A stretch of 59,670 nt of DNA, taken from positions 1 to 59,670 of the forward strand of contig JAJEAU010000020.1 in NCBI GenBank assembly GCA_022824185.1, written 5' to 3'. The position numbers and the translations under genes are program-made. Below are positions 46,097 through 56,075 of this stretch, in pieces. The DNA is from Dehalococcoidia bacterium. GTDB lineage: Bacteria; Chloroflexota; Dehalococcoidia; Lucifugimonadales; Lucifugimonadaceae. The notes under the pieces are model-generated. The model searched no databases. It saw only the letters and a program-made list of their open reading frames with translations, and was not told the DNA's origin. Each line of letters begins with the position of its first letter. Positions within the stretch are counted from its first letter, which is position 1.

Positions 46097-49000
46097 ATGA
46101 ATATTCGCATTTTCCCCTCAGTCGTGCTGGCAGTAATCGTCTTTGCTCTGATCCCATTAGTCACAATTGAAGCCCAGTCAAACAACGCGGCAACAGGCAA
46201 GCCAACCATCTCGGGGTCGACCTTGGTGACCGAGGTTCTTACCGCCAACACGGACGGCATATCAGACGCCGATGGTCTATCCAACGTCAGCTACGGCTAC
46301 CAATGGATACGGGTGGATGTCGATGCGGCGACGGAGACCGATATTGATGGCGCTACGAACTCGACGTACACGACGGTCGGTGACGACATTGGCAAGCACA
46401 TCAAGGTAAGAGTCTCGTTCTCAGACGACGCGTCCAACTCAGAGACCCTCGTCAGCGATCAATCCGAAATGATCTTCTCGGTGATCTCGTTCGAACAGGA
46501 TCGATTGACGGTCATGGAAGATGAATCTGTCTACGTCGTCCTGCGCACCACAGCCGCACCCTACGACGCCGTGTCAATTCCACATCGTCTAATGCATTCC
46601 TACGGGGACGCTTCATATTTCAAGGTCATACCCAATCTGACATTCCCCGTTCCCCAGTTCGATGGTGGCCATACCGAGTGGCGGATCAATTTCAGTACCT
46701 ACGACGACGACGAATACATACCCGATAAGGGGAATTTCGGCGTCGTGATACTCAAAGACGACTTCCAAAGAGACCCCACCACTACACTCCCCAAGGGATT
46801 CGTCCTCGGTGACGGCGACAACATCGACGTGCCGATCATCGTTGCCTACGTTGAAATCATCGAAGATGAACTTGACCCAGACGCCAACAACGTAGCGACC
46901 GGACAGCCGTCGATCCAAGGGGGCCTCCGAGTCGGACAGACACTGACGGCAGAGATCGGCACGGTCGCGGATGGCGACGGCGTTCCAGCAGAATCCGAAT
47001 TCTCTTACCAATGGATTCTTGTGGACGGATCGACTGAAAGCGAAATCTCCAGTGCCACGACCAAGACCTACACGATCACGGCATCGGACAAAGGCAAAAC
47101 ACTCAAGGTAAGGATTGATTTCACCGACGATGTCGGTTATCAAGAATCCGTCACCAGTGCTGCCACAAGTGAAATCGACCCCGAAATCCCGGGCGTCCCG
47201 CAGAATCTGTCGGCCGAAGCAGGAAATGCCCAGGTCGAACTCACCTGGGAAGCATCGACTTCGGGCGGCACTCCATCTGGATTCGAGTATCGGTTCAGCG
47301 ATGACGACGAAGCAACGTGGGAGGATTGGGCCGAGATCACAGGAAGCGATGCCAACACCACGACCTACACCGTCGGTTCGCTGACCAACAACACCGCGTA
47401 CACCTTCCAAGTGAGGGCAACCAACAGCGGAGGTTCCAGTTCAGCATCCAACAGCGCAACGGCGACGCCGAAACTTCCCGACCCACCAGGTCTGCTTCAA
47501 AATCTCCAGATCGTTCCCGGCGACGAGCAGGTGTCGTTCAGCTGGGACCCACCGAATAGCGGCGGCGAACCAGCGAGCTACGAGTATCGTTTTAGCACCG
47601 ATGGAGGGGAGAATTGGAGCGAATGGACGCCGATTCCTGGCGACGCTTCGACAAGCAATTACCTTCTCGACACGCTGACTAACAATACCGAGTATTCATT
47701 CCAGTTAAGAGGGACCAACGCCGGAGGCGGTGGGACAGCAAACTCTGCGGTCAACGCCACGCCGACACTGCCGGATCCGCCCGGCATAGTACAGAATCTG
47801 ACCGGAACCGCGGGCGATACGGAAGTGACGCTGGAATGGTCGACACCCATAACGGGCGATGCACCAACCAGTTACCAATATCGCCAACAGGCCGCTGGCG
47901 ATGTCGCCTACGGCGAATGGACGGACATTGCAGGGAGCGATGCCACGACGACTTCCCATACCGTCACGGGGCTCCAAAACGGGCTAGTGCACTCGTTCCA
48001 AGTTCGGGGCGTAAATCGAGGCGGAAACGGAGCAGAGGATACGGTCACCAACGTGACGCCACTTCCCCCCCTCCCTGCCACTCCATCCAACTTGACCGCA
48101 ACCGCGGGCGATACGAAAGTAACGCTCAACTGGGACGCACCTACCAGCGGCGGCGATCCTAGCGAATATGCGTATCGTCAGAGCGACGACTCCGGTGCCA
48201 CGTGGGGCGAGTGGACGACGATGTCGGGTAGCGGCGCGACCACTGTGAGTTTCGAAGTCACGGGATTGACCAACGGCACCACATACACGTTTGAAATCCT
48301 CGCCGCCAACCGTGCAGGCGACAGCGACGAATCGAATCAAGCCACAGCTCAACCGGTACCACCAGTACCGGGGGCACCGCAAAACCTCGCAGCGACGGCT
48401 GGCGATGCCAAGGCGACGTTGGGCTGGGATGCACCTAATACCGGTGGTCCTGTCGTTGCGTACCAGTACCGTTACAGCACGGATGGCGGTACGACTTGGA
48501 TCGATTGGACGGACATTACAGGAAGCGACTCGACCACGGTCAGTTACACGGTAACGGAGTTGGCGTTCGGCGTGACGCACCGATTCGAGGTCCGAGCCAC
48601 CAATCTCGGCGGCGGCGGCCCATCTTCGAACTCGGCGACCGCCAGACCAACAAAACCCGGTCTGAAAGTGGAGTTTGACCTCGAGAGCGATGACATGTCA
48701 CTTGGACACGCCGGTTGGCATGAAAACCCGAAAATCGTCTTCAAATTCAATATGTCCGTCGCATCATTCCGTGGTTTCACCCGGTCGATCAAGATCACCA
48801 ATGGGATGGCTCGTAGCCTTAACAAACAGACAAGCACCACAGAACCCAACGACTGGGTTTTGGAGATCCTACCGTTCTCGAAAGCCGACGTTACGGTGGA
48901 ATTTGTCGAGGAGATTTCTTGTGCGAGCGGTAACAATGCCGGCGGCATCTGCTCGGAAGATGGGGATCTTTTGGTCCAGGTGCCAGCGCAACCGTTCGTG

Positions 49001-50074
49001 ATTGAATACGAGACACGTGCCGATGTGGTCGGTGCATGGATCTCGAGCGACCCAGGAATTGACGGTGAATACAAAACTGACGATGAGATCGTTGCTACGG
49101 TGCGGTTCACGAAACAGGTCGACGTGACTGGTGGGGAACCGACGTTAGATCTTTCCCTCGACAGTGAAACTCGAACGGCGACGTGGAGCGGAGGATCTGG
49201 CACTAACGAGTTGACGTTCACGTACGACGTCGTTTCGAATGACTCCCCGGTTAGTTCCATCAGCGTCGTAGACGATACTTTGAAACTGGCCGGTGCAAAA
49301 ATACGGACCCCCAAGAGGACGTCAGCGGATCTTGAATTCACCGGTTCGCCGTACATTGAGAAAGTCACGATCGATTCGGATTACAACGAAGATGGTGTCT
49401 GGACGCATGACAATCCGAGCGAAGACATAATAGTCGACGTCGAGTTCAGCGAATCGGTATATTTCGCACCGAGCAGCGGGACGCCTTCAATCACCATCGA
49501 TATCGATGGCACCGAAGTGGAAGCCACGTATAAGAGCGGATTAGGCAGCGACACTCTGAGGTTCGAATACGACGTCACGTCGACCGACGGTACTGACGAA
49601 GACGGTACGATCAATGCCGTGTCCATCGTCTCGAACAGCGTTTCGGCCAATGGGGCCGGGATGAGAGATCTGTATGGAAACGATGCCGACCTAAATCACG
49701 GTGGCGGAGCAACCGTATGGGAACTCGTTCCCTCGTACGGAGAGATCGTCATCTACACCTATCGTCTCTTCACTGGGTACGAGGCAGGCGAAGTTGCCAT
49801 CCACATCGAAGTCAGTCTCAGTGAACCTGTCGACAGAGTTGTCACCGTCGACTACGCAACCTCCGACGACACCGCGACGGTGGGCGCCGACTACACCAGC
49901 GTATCCGGCACCCTTACTTTCGAAAAAGGCGAGTCCAAGAAGATCGTGAGCATACCCGTTCTCGACGACTCCATCGACGAGTTGTCCGAACTCGTGAAAC
50001 TGCGCCTATCCAATCCCACCGGCGCGAAGATTACCACGCGCAATGGAACCGGATGGATCATCGACGATGATTAA
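46097..50074 (+). CDS. large secreted multidomain protein with FN3 and Calx-beta domains
   Basis: A 1325-residue exported protein. The signal peptide is RIFPSVVLAVIVFALIP with cleavage near IEAQS. In order it has an Ig-like/bacterial domain ending KHIKVRVSFSDDAS, a Calx-beta-like segment, a second similar Ig-like domain, five fibronectin type III repeats (each about 98 residues; P-x-x-P-x-NL start, TAYTFQVRATN end), three SwmB- or Big-like beta domains and a C-terminal Calx-beta domain (TVDYATSDDTATVGADYTSV). No catalytic motif or sortase signal is seen. An adhesin or matrix role is inferred. ATG 46097 has GGAGA upstream. The longer start at 45923 is possible. Confidence 0.85.
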   Translation: MNIRIFPSVVLAVIVFALIPLVTIEAQSNNAATGKPTISGSTLVTEVLTANTDGISDADGLSNVSYGYQWIRVDVDAATETDIDGATNSTYTTVGDDIGKHIKVRVSFSDDASNSETLVSDQSEMIFSVISFEQDRLTVMEDESVYVVLRTTAAPYDAVSIPHRLMHSYGDASYFKVIPNLTFPVPQFDGGHTEWRINFSTYDDDEYIPDKGNFGVVILKDDFQRDPTTTLPKGFVLGDGDNIDVPIIVAYVEIIEDELDPDANNVATGQPSIQGGLRVGQTLTAEIGTVADGDGVPAESEFSYQWILVDGSTESEISSATTKTYTITASDKGKTLKVRIDFTDDVGYQESVTSAATSEIDPEIPGVPQNLSAEAGNAQVELTWEASTSGGTPSGFEYRFSDDDEATWEDWAEITGSDANTTTYTVGSLTNNTAYTFQVRATNSGGSSSASNSATATPKLPDPPGLLQNLQIVPGDEQVSFSWDPPNSGGEPASYEYRFSTDGGENWSEWTPIPGDASTSNYLLDTLTNNTEYSFQLRGTNAGGGGTANSAVNATPTLPDPPGIVQNLTGTAGDTEVTLEWSTPITGDAPTSYQYRQQAAGDVAYGEWTDIAGSDATTTSHTVTGLQNGLVHSFQVRGVNRGGNGAEDTVTNVTPLPPLPATPSNLTATAGDTKVTLNWDAPTSGGDPSEYAYRQSDDSGATWGEWTTMSGSGATTVSFEVTGLTNGTTYTFEILAANRAGDSDESNQATAQPVPPVPGAPQNLAATAGDAKATLGWDAPNTGGPVVAYQYRYSTDGGTTWIDWTDITGSDSTTVSYTVTELAFGVTHRFEVRATNLGGGGPSSNSATARPTKPGLKVEFDLESDDMSLGHAGWHENPKIVFKFNMSVASFRGFTRSIKITNGMARSLNKQTSTTEPNDWVLEILPFSKADVTVEFVEEISCASGNNAGGICSEDGDLLVQVPAQPFVIEYETRADVVGAWISSDPGIDGEYKTDDEIVATVRFTKQVDVTGGEPTLDLSLDSETRTATWSGGSGTNELTFTYDVVSNDSPVSSISVVDDTLKLAGAKIRTPKRTSADLEFTGSPYIEKVTIDSDYNEDGVWTHDNPSEDIIVDVEFSESVYFAPSSGTPSITIDIDGTEVEATYKSGLGSDTLRFEYDVTSTDGTDEDGTINAVSIVSNSVSANGAGMRDLYGNDADLNHGGGATVWELVPSYGEIVIYTYRLFTGYEAGEVAIHIEVSLSEPVDRVVTVDYATSDDTATVGADYTSVSGTLTFEKGESKKIVSIPVLDDSIDELSELVKLRLSNPTGAKITTRNGTGWIIDDD
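47185..48660 (+). repeat. five fibronectin type III repeats
   Basis: Five units of about 294 bases encode FN3 domains with the shared pattern P..PQNL.A..G...V.L.W, GG, YEYR.S.D.G..W..W, T.YTF.VRA.N. DNA similarity between adjacent units is clear but not identical, so the array expanded some time ago. Confidence 0.8.
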
Positions 50075-50082
50075 CGTCGCTG

Positions 50083-50097
50083 CGTGAGTCCCTCACG
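50083..50097. terminator. small hairpin between convergent genes
   Basis: CGTGAG (50083-50088) and CTCACG (50092-50097) form a perfect 6-base stem around a 3-base loop, between the stop of the large secreted gene and the stop of the cupin gene. There is no U-tract, so a terminator role is weak. Confidence 0.35.
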
Positions 50098-50500
50098 CCC
50101 GACCGAAATCATCGTCGATGCGTTCGATGTCGTCTTCGCCTAGGTAATCGCCGGTCTGAACCTCGATGATTTCGAGGGGTTCTACGGAAGACGGATTCGT
50201 GATCCGATGCTTGTGTGTGCGGGGTACATGAACGGACTGTGACGGGCCAAGCATCTGGTCTTCCCCGTTGATAGTCACCTTGGCGATGCCGCGAGCGACT
50301 GTCCAGGTCTCCGCTCGATGCCGGTGCCACTGATACGACAGCCTGCACTCTGGTTTGACGCTCAACCGCTTCACTTGGAACCCAGGACCACTCGTCAAGA
50401 CCTCGTATGAACCCCACGGACGATCCTCCCGCTTAGGATTCCTCGTCCGACGCACACTAGTCACATCGATCGGCTCTGGCGCAACAGTCTCTTCAGGCAT
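50093..50500 (-). CDS. cupin, mannose-6-phosphate isomerase type II-like
   Basis: A 135-residue double-stranded beta-helix protein. It matches the isomerase half of bifunctional GMP/PMI enzymes: RPWGSYEVLTSGPGFQVKRL, then LSYQWHRHRAETWTV with the metal-ligand His/Glu set, VHVPRTHKHRITN and EIIEVQTGDYLGEDDI. It probably interconverts mannose- and fructose-phosphate or acts as a sugar-phosphate isomerase without the pyrophosphorylase half. It is a single gene. Confidence 0.9.
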   Translation of the reverse strand: MPEETVAPEPIDVTSVRRTRNPKREDRPWGSYEVLTSGPGFQVKRLSVKPECRLSYQWHRHRAETWTVARGIAKVTINGEDQMLGPSQSVHVPRTHKHRITNPSSVEPLEIIEVQTGDYLGEDDIERIDDDFGRA

Positions 50501-50549
50501 TTGGGCGGCGTTTTTGTTAGTAGTAAGCTAAATCCTACGCTAATCGACG

Positions 50550-52112
50550 ATGGCAAACGAGGAAACAGCGAAGCCCATGACGTCTCAATCTGATCGCCCA
50601 AACATCCTCTTCATACTTACAGACCAGCAGCGCCAAGATTCGATGGCATGCTATGGGAACGACTGGATCGAGACCCCCAATCTCAACACCATCGCCGATC
50701 AGTCGTTCGTGTTCGAAAACGCGTACGTTACGCAGCCCGTTTGCACACCTAGTCGCGCCTCCATAATGACCGGCCTCTATCCCCACGCCGTAGGCCTGCA
50801 CCGAAACAACGTCCCTCTCCCGTCGGACTGCCCCACAATCGCCGAACGCATCAGCGAAGACTACTACTCCGCCTACTTCGGCAAATGGCATCTCGGCGAC
50901 GACATGATCCAGCAACACGGCTTCGACAAATGGATCAGCGTCGAAGACTTCCACCGTGTACGAGCTACAAGACGCGAATACCGGAACGTAGAAGCCCACT
51001 ACAACGATCACCTCCGCAAACACGGTGTCGAACCGCCCGGCATGAACCGCTCGTACGAGAACTGGTTCGCAACCGCAAATCTCACCGAAGAGCAGACTCA
51101 GGCCTACTTCCTCGGCGACTCCGCCGCCGACTTCATCCGATCCCACCCCGACTCCGAGCAGGGCGACCAACCCTTCATGCTCTACGTCTCGTTCTTCGAA
51201 CCGCACCCGCCGTACACGGGCCCGTTGAATGACCTTTACGACCCTGAGGAAATCTCCGTCGGCCCCGCATTCCTCAAACGCCCCGACGATGGGCCACTTC
51301 TTAACCGCCTCCGCGCCGACTACTATATGGCCGGAAACCTCAATCCTCTCGGCATCGACGACTACCACGACTTAACCGCCGCAGACGGCTGGCGGCGTCT
51401 CCGCGCTCAGTACTTCGCAAACGTCACATTGGTCGACCGTCAAGTAGGCAAGATGCTCGACGCACTCAACGCCACTGGCCAACTCGACAACACCATCATC
51501 GTCTTCACCAGCGAACACGGCGAGATGGCCGGCGACCATGGAATGCTCGAGAAACGCTCCATGTACGAGGAAGCGTCGCGCGTCCCCCTCCTTATCCGCG
51601 TTCCCGGATCCGAACCAAGGCGCATCGAAGGTTCCGTTTCACTAGTAGACCTAGTCCCAACCCTGTTGGATCTCAGCGGAACATCCGCAGACGAAACTGC
51701 AGGTGCATCCCGACTTTTAGGCGATGGCTTCGCCCCAACGCCTCCCGCCGTCGACCCTTCCCGGTGGCCAATGCAAGGCAAGAGCCTAGCCCCGGTCCTA
51801 AACGGCGACGCCGATCTTTCCGACAACGAAGTCTTCGTCCAATGGAACGGCATGGGCGACCGCAACTTAGGCACCCCCGAGATCAACCGCATGGCATCCA
51901 TGCACTGGCGAACCGTGATCACACCTGACCGCTGGAAACTCAACCTCTGCCCAGCAGACCAGTGCGAACTCTACGACCTGAATACGGACCCCCACGAACT
52001 AAACAACCTCTACAACCATCCCCAACACCGTGACCGCATCCGCGACATGGCCGCCCGCATCCGCATCTGGCAATCCGCAACGGTCGATGAAGTGGATCTC
52101 CCTAGAGTATGA
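50550..52112 (+). CDS. sulfatase, formylglycine-dependent
   Basis: A 520-residue type I sulfatase. It opens RPNILFILTDQQRQD (metal ligands), has the CTPSR motif whose Cys65 is turned into formylglycine, the HGLG-like FGKWHLGDD segment, and ITSEHG-type VFTSEHGEMAGDHGML. No signal peptide is visible, so it acts in the cytoplasm unless it has another export route. The substrate is a sulfate ester of unknown kind. It needs a formylglycine-generating or anaerobic maturase not seen here. Its stop overlaps the next gene by ATGA. Starts at 50550 or 50577. Confidence 0.93.
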   Translation: MANEETAKPMTSQSDRPNILFILTDQQRQDSMACYGNDWIETPNLNTIADQSFVFENAYVTQPVCTPSRASIMTGLYPHAVGLHRNNVPLPSDCPTIAERISEDYYSAYFGKWHLGDDMIQQHGFDKWISVEDFHRVRATRREYRNVEAHYNDHLRKHGVEPPGMNRSYENWFATANLTEEQTQAYFLGDSAADFIRSHPDSEQGDQPFMLYVSFFEPHPPYTGPLNDLYDPEEISVGPAFLKRPDDGPLLNRLRADYYMAGNLNPLGIDDYHDLTAADGWRRLRAQYFANVTLVDRQVGKMLDALNATGQLDNTIIVFTSEHGEMAGDHGMLEKRSMYEEASRVPLLIRVPGSEPRRIEGSVSLVDLVPTLLDLSGTSADETAGASRLLGDGFAPTPPAVDPSRWPMQGKSLAPVLNGDADLSDNEVFVQWNGMGDRNLGTPEINRMASMHWRTVITPDRWKLNLCPADQCELYDLNTDPHELNNLYNHPQHRDRIRDMAARIRIWQSATVDEVDLPRV

Positions 52113-53383
52113 GTTCCCCCCACTACCAACGCTCCGTCCTTGACAACGGCCTTCGCATCCTCACCGGCAGGATGACGCACACTCAGGCGGTCAGCACAAT
52201 CTTCCTCGTCGGTGCCGGCTCTCGTTACGAAACCGACGAAGAAGCTGGAGTCTCCCATCTCTTCGAGCACATGCTCTTCAAGGGGACGCCTACTCGCCCC
52301 CGTCCGCGTGACATCAGCGGCGTCATCGAAAGCGTCGGCGGAATGATCAACGCATTCACCGACCGCGAATGTACCGGTTACTGGTGTCGAATGGCATCAC
52401 CCCATTACCAACGCGGCATCGACGTTCTCGCCGACATCATCAAGTCGCCACTTTTTCGAGACAACGATATCGCCCAGGAAAAACACGTCGTACTTGAAGA
52501 GATCCGTGCCTCCCACGACTCCCCCGGTGCGCTCGCCGGTCTGCTCCTGGATTACGCGCTCTGGCCCGATCAGGCCCTAGGCCGTGACATCGCCGGAACT
52601 GTCGAAAGCGTCGAGGCTATCCCACGGTCCGTGATGCTCGACTACCACCGGGATCAATACGTAGGTCGCAACATAGTCGTCGCGGTTGCCGGAAACATCG
52701 AGCACGACCAAGTTGTTGACCAAATCAACGGCCTCCTCGGCGATCTCCCCGACGGCGAGCCACGTCCGATGTTCCCACACGACGACAACCTCGCAGGGCC
52801 GACCGTCTCCCACGGCAAGCGCGACCTCGAGCAGATGCACATGGCGATGGCGTTCAAAGGCGTAGACATGAACGACCCACGTCGCGCCGCTCTCCGCATC
52901 CTCACCGTAGTCCTAGGAGGTTCCATGAGCAGCCGCCTATTCGAAGAGGTCCGAGAAAAACGCGGCCTCGCTTACGGCATCGGTAGTTCCATGCACACCC
53001 TCACCGACTGCGGCGTAGTCGACATCCACACCGGAGTCGAACCACCGAGAGCCGCCGAAACCCTCCAAGTAATCGTCGACGAACTCGTCAAGATCCGAGA
53101 GGGCATTACCGCAGAGGAACTCCAGGATGCCCGCGAACTTGCAAAAGGTCGCCTAATCCTCGGCATGGAAGAGAGCAGGGCAGTAGCAAACGACCTCGCA
53201 TCCCAAGAACTCCTGCGCGGTCGAATCGAATCCCTGGACGACCGTATCCAATCCCTCGACGGAGTCTCCCTCGATGGCGTCCAGTCCGTGGCCGAAGCCG
53301 TCGTCAACTCTGACAAACTCGCAATGTCCATCGTCGGGCCAACAAACGGAAGCGACGAATACGAACGCACTCTAGATTTCTAA
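52109..53383 (+). CDS. M16 family zinc peptidase
   Basis: A 424-residue peptidase of the pitrilysin family. The inverted zinc motif HLFEH (His50, Glu53, His54) lies in GVSHLFEHMLFKGT, with the distal Glu in VVLEEIRASHDSPGA. The second half is the inactive M16C domain, with FEEVREKRGLAYGIGS. It resembles the MPP-like bacterial group and is probably cytoplasmic. It overlaps the sulfatase by ATGA. Confidence 0.94.
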   Translation: MSSPHYQRSVLDNGLRILTGRMTHTQAVSTIFLVGAGSRYETDEEAGVSHLFEHMLFKGTPTRPRPRDISGVIESVGGMINAFTDRECTGYWCRMASPHYQRGIDVLADIIKSPLFRDNDIAQEKHVVLEEIRASHDSPGALAGLLLDYALWPDQALGRDIAGTVESVEAIPRSVMLDYHRDQYVGRNIVVAVAGNIEHDQVVDQINGLLGDLPDGEPRPMFPHDDNLAGPTVSHGKRDLEQMHMAMAFKGVDMNDPRRAALRILTVVLGGSMSSRLFEEVREKRGLAYGIGSSMHTLTDCGVVDIHTGVEPPRAAETLQVIVDELVKIREGITAEELQDARELAKGRLILGMEESRAVANDLASQELLRGRIESLDDRIQSLDGVSLDGVQSVAEAVVNSDKLAMSIVGPTNGSDEYERTLDF

Positions 53384-53472
53384 ATCCCCCAATCGACGCC
53401 TAGCCAATCCGCCCTCGGGACATTAGCATAGGCACTACCAAATCACCCCTCATCAGGAGACAACCCAAAAAC

Positions 53473-53712
53473 ATGAAAACCCGTGCATACATCTTGATTG
53501 AGACTTCCGTCGGAAGCACCAGCAACGTCGCCAGCGAACTCCGCAAGATCGACCAGATGGTCGCCGTCGACGTCGTCACCGGGCCTTTCGACGTCATCGC
53601 CGTCGTCGAAGCCGAGAACCTCGTCGATATCGGCGGCATAATCAGCACCAAGATGCATCAGGTCGGCGGTATCGTCAAAACCATCACCAGCCTCGCCGTC
53701 TCAGCCGAGTAA
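53473..53712 (+). CDS. stand-alone AsnC/Lrp ligand-binding domain
   Basis: A 79-residue RAM domain: AYILIETSVGSTSNVASEL, VTGPFDVIAVVEAEN, GGIVKTITSLAV. It has no DNA-binding helix-turn-helix and so resembles the small stand-alone RAM proteins that sense amino acids or similar ligands. AGGAGA precedes ATG 53473. It lies between the peptidase and the acyl-CoA dehydrogenases. Confidence 0.92.
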   Translation: MKTRAYILIETSVGSTSNVASELRKIDQMVAVDVVTGPFDVIAVVEAENLVDIGGIISTKMHQVGGIVKTITSLAVSAE

Positions 53713-53741
53713 CATCGCTCAGCCAACCCGTCAGCCAACCC

Positions 53742-54920
53742 ATGTGGTTCGAATTCAACGATGAGGAGCTCGCCTTCCGTGAGGAGCTTCGTGAATTTCT
53801 CGACGATGAACTCCCTGATGGCTGGATAGGCCCAAACGACGAGTCCAGCGAAGAGGGGTGGGCGCTCTACCAACGCATGCGCAAAGCCTTAGCCCATCGC
53901 GGCTGGCTAACCATGACGTGGCCCAAGGAGTACGGCGGTCAAGAGGCATCGCCGATGATCAGCCTTATCTTCGCCGAGGAGATGTCCTACCGTCGCGCAC
54001 CCGGCAACGACCGCTTCGGCACGCGTATGCTCGGACCCACCCTCATGCACTTCGGCACCGAAGAGCAGAAGCGGAAATACCTACCCGACATCGCCCAAGG
54101 CGGTCGTCAATGGTGCCAAGGCTACTCCGAACCAAACACCGGCTCCGACCTAGCCTCGCTCCAGACTTTCGCCGAACTTCGAGGTGACGAGTTCATCATC
54201 AACGGCTCCAAGATCTGGACCTCCCTCGCCCACCGCGCCGACATGATGTTCATGCTCGTGCGCACCGACCGCGAGGCCGAACGCCACTCCGGCATCACCT
54301 TCCTCCTAGTCGACATGAAGTCCCCCGGCGTCGAGGTCAACCCGATCATCAACATCGCCGGCGCCCATTCCTTCAACCAGGTCATGTTCGACGATGTCCA
54401 CGTCCCGATCGAAAACATGGTCGGCGATCTCAACGACGGCTGGAACGTCGCAATGAACCTCCTCAACTTCGAGCGAGGGAACATCGACTACGTCTCGTGG
54501 GCACAGCGCTCATGGGAGGAGATCCGGGACTACGCCGCCACTACTCGACGCTTCGACGGCTCGCTAATGATCGACGACATGAAGGTCCGACGCCGTCTCA
54601 CCGAACTCGAAACCGAGATCGAGATGTCGCGTTACATCACCTACGAGGTCGCCTGGCTCCAGACCCAAGGCTACCCACCCTCAACCGAAGCCAGCATGTG
54701 CAAAATCGCCGCAACCGAGGCCAACTGCGCAGTCCTAGACTTCGGCGTAGAACTCCTAGGAATGCCCGGTCTCATCGACGATCCGGATGAGCATGACAAC
54801 CTCGCCGGCCGAATCTTCAAAATGCGAATGTACCAAACCTCCGGCCCCATCCTAGCGGGCACTAACGAAATCCAAAAAAACATCATCGCCTACCGTGGCC
54901 TCGAACTGCCTCGTCGGTAA
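53742..54920 (+). CDS. acyl-CoA dehydrogenase (first of a pair)
   Basis: A 392-residue FAD-dependent dehydrogenase. It shows WCQGYSEPNTGSDLASLQT (FAD binding), INGSKIWTSLAHRADM, VMFDDVHVPIENMVGD and the C-terminal AGTNEIQKNIIAYRGLELPR. This is the usual catalytic form. It starts 29 bases after the RAM gene and ends nine bases before the second dehydrogenase, suggesting an alpha2beta2 heterotetramer as in steroid-degrading FadE pairs. Confidence 0.93.
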   Translation: MWFEFNDEELAFREELREFLDDELPDGWIGPNDESSEEGWALYQRMRKALAHRGWLTMTWPKEYGGQEASPMISLIFAEEMSYRRAPGNDRFGTRMLGPTLMHFGTEEQKRKYLPDIAQGGRQWCQGYSEPNTGSDLASLQTFAELRGDEFIINGSKIWTSLAHRADMMFMLVRTDREAERHSGITFLLVDMKSPGVEVNPIINIAGAHSFNQVMFDDVHVPIENMVGDLNDGWNVAMNLLNFERGNIDYVSWAQRSWEEIRDYAATTRRFDGSLMIDDMKVRRRLTELETEIEMSRYITYEVAWLQTQGYPPSTEASMCKIAATEANCAVLDFGVELLGMPGLIDDPDEHDNLAGRIFKMRMYQTSGPILAGTNEIQKNIIAYRGLELPRR

Positions 54921-54929
54921 ATCCAATTT

Positions 54930-56054
54930 ATGGACTTCGGACTAAACGAAACCCAAGAGCTAATCCGCGCCAGCGCCGCCGAATTCCTCGCCGATCGCTC
55001 ACCGTCCGACTTCGTCCGCGCCATGGCATCCGACGAGCGCGGTTACACCGAAGACTTCTGGCATGAAATCGCCGAACTAGGCTGGCTAGGCCTAACCATC
55101 CCCGAAACTCACGGCGGCTCAGGCATGGACATGATCGACGTGTCCGTCCTCCTTAGCGAATGGGGAGCCGCCTTGGCACCGGGCCCCCTAATCGAATCCG
55201 CCGTAGTCTCCGCCGCTGCCATCAACAAATTCGGCTCCGACGACCAAAAACTGGAATGGCTATCTTCCATCGCCACCGGCGAAACCATCGCCGTCCCATC
55301 CCTGACCGGCATCGACGGATCAACCAATCCCAACGCCACCGGCATCCGAGCATCCGAAACAACCAGCGGCTACGTCCTATCCGGCAAAATCCGCTTCGTC
55401 CCCTACGGCAACTCTGCAGACCTCGTACTCCTTCCAGCCGAAACCGACGCCGGGACTTCCATGTTCGCCGTTCCCATCAAGACCGCCGAAGGCACCGTGA
55501 ATCAGACCCCCGTCAAGATGGCCTCCGGCGCACCCGCAACCGACATCGAGTTAAACGAAGTCGTAGTCCCCTCCGCATCGACCCTCGGCAACCCCGACGG
55601 AGGCGCTGAAGTAATCAACCACATGCTCCTCCACGGCGCGGCTGCACGGGCTGTCCAGATGGTCGGGGCAGGAAACGCGGTAACCAACCGTACCATCGAC
55701 TACGTCAAGGAACGCCGCCAGTTTGGACGCCCCATCGGTGCCTTCCAAGTCATCCAGCACTACATGGCCGACATGTCAACGAAGGTCAAATCCGCCCAGC
55801 ACCTAGCCAACCGCGCTGCATGGGCCCTCTCGACCGACCCAGACTCTCCCCAAACCTCCCGCATCGTCAGCCAAGCCAAGTGGACAGCCAACACGCTGAT
55901 GCACGACATCGTCTGGACCGCCCACCAGTCCCACGGTGCAATCGGCTTCACATGGGAACACGACCTTCACCTATACACCCGCCGCATCCTCTCATGGCGA
56001 GCCGACTACGGCGATGCTGATAGTCACTTGGAGAAGCTGGCAAATACCCTCTGA
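54930..56054 (+). CDS. acyl-CoA dehydrogenase (second of a pair)
   Basis: A 374-residue acyl-CoA dehydrogenase. It opens MDFGLNETQELIRASAAEFL and has a C-terminal QFGRPIGAFQVIQHYMADM and HQSHGAIGFTWEHDLHLYTRR. The mid-domain FAD motif is less standard than in the first gene (SLTGIDGSTNPN), and the active-site base is not obvious, as in the non-catalytic partners of heteromeric FadE enzymes. Operon with the first dehydrogenase. Confidence 0.9.
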   Translation: MDFGLNETQELIRASAAEFLADRSPSDFVRAMASDERGYTEDFWHEIAELGWLGLTIPETHGGSGMDMIDVSVLLSEWGAALAPGPLIESAVVSAAAINKFGSDDQKLEWLSSIATGETIAVPSLTGIDGSTNPNATGIRASETTSGYVLSGKIRFVPYGNSADLVLLPAETDAGTSMFAVPIKTAEGTVNQTPVKMASGAPATDIELNEVVVPSASTLGNPDGGAEVINHMLLHGAAARAVQMVGAGNAVTNRTIDYVKERRQFGRPIGAFQVIQHYMADMSTKVKSAQHLANRAAWALSTDPDSPQTSRIVSQAKWTANTLMHDIVWTAHQSHGAIGFTWEHDLHLYTRRILSWRADYGDADSHLEKLANTL

Positions 56055-56075
56055 CCGCTAATCGAAGGAAATCCA

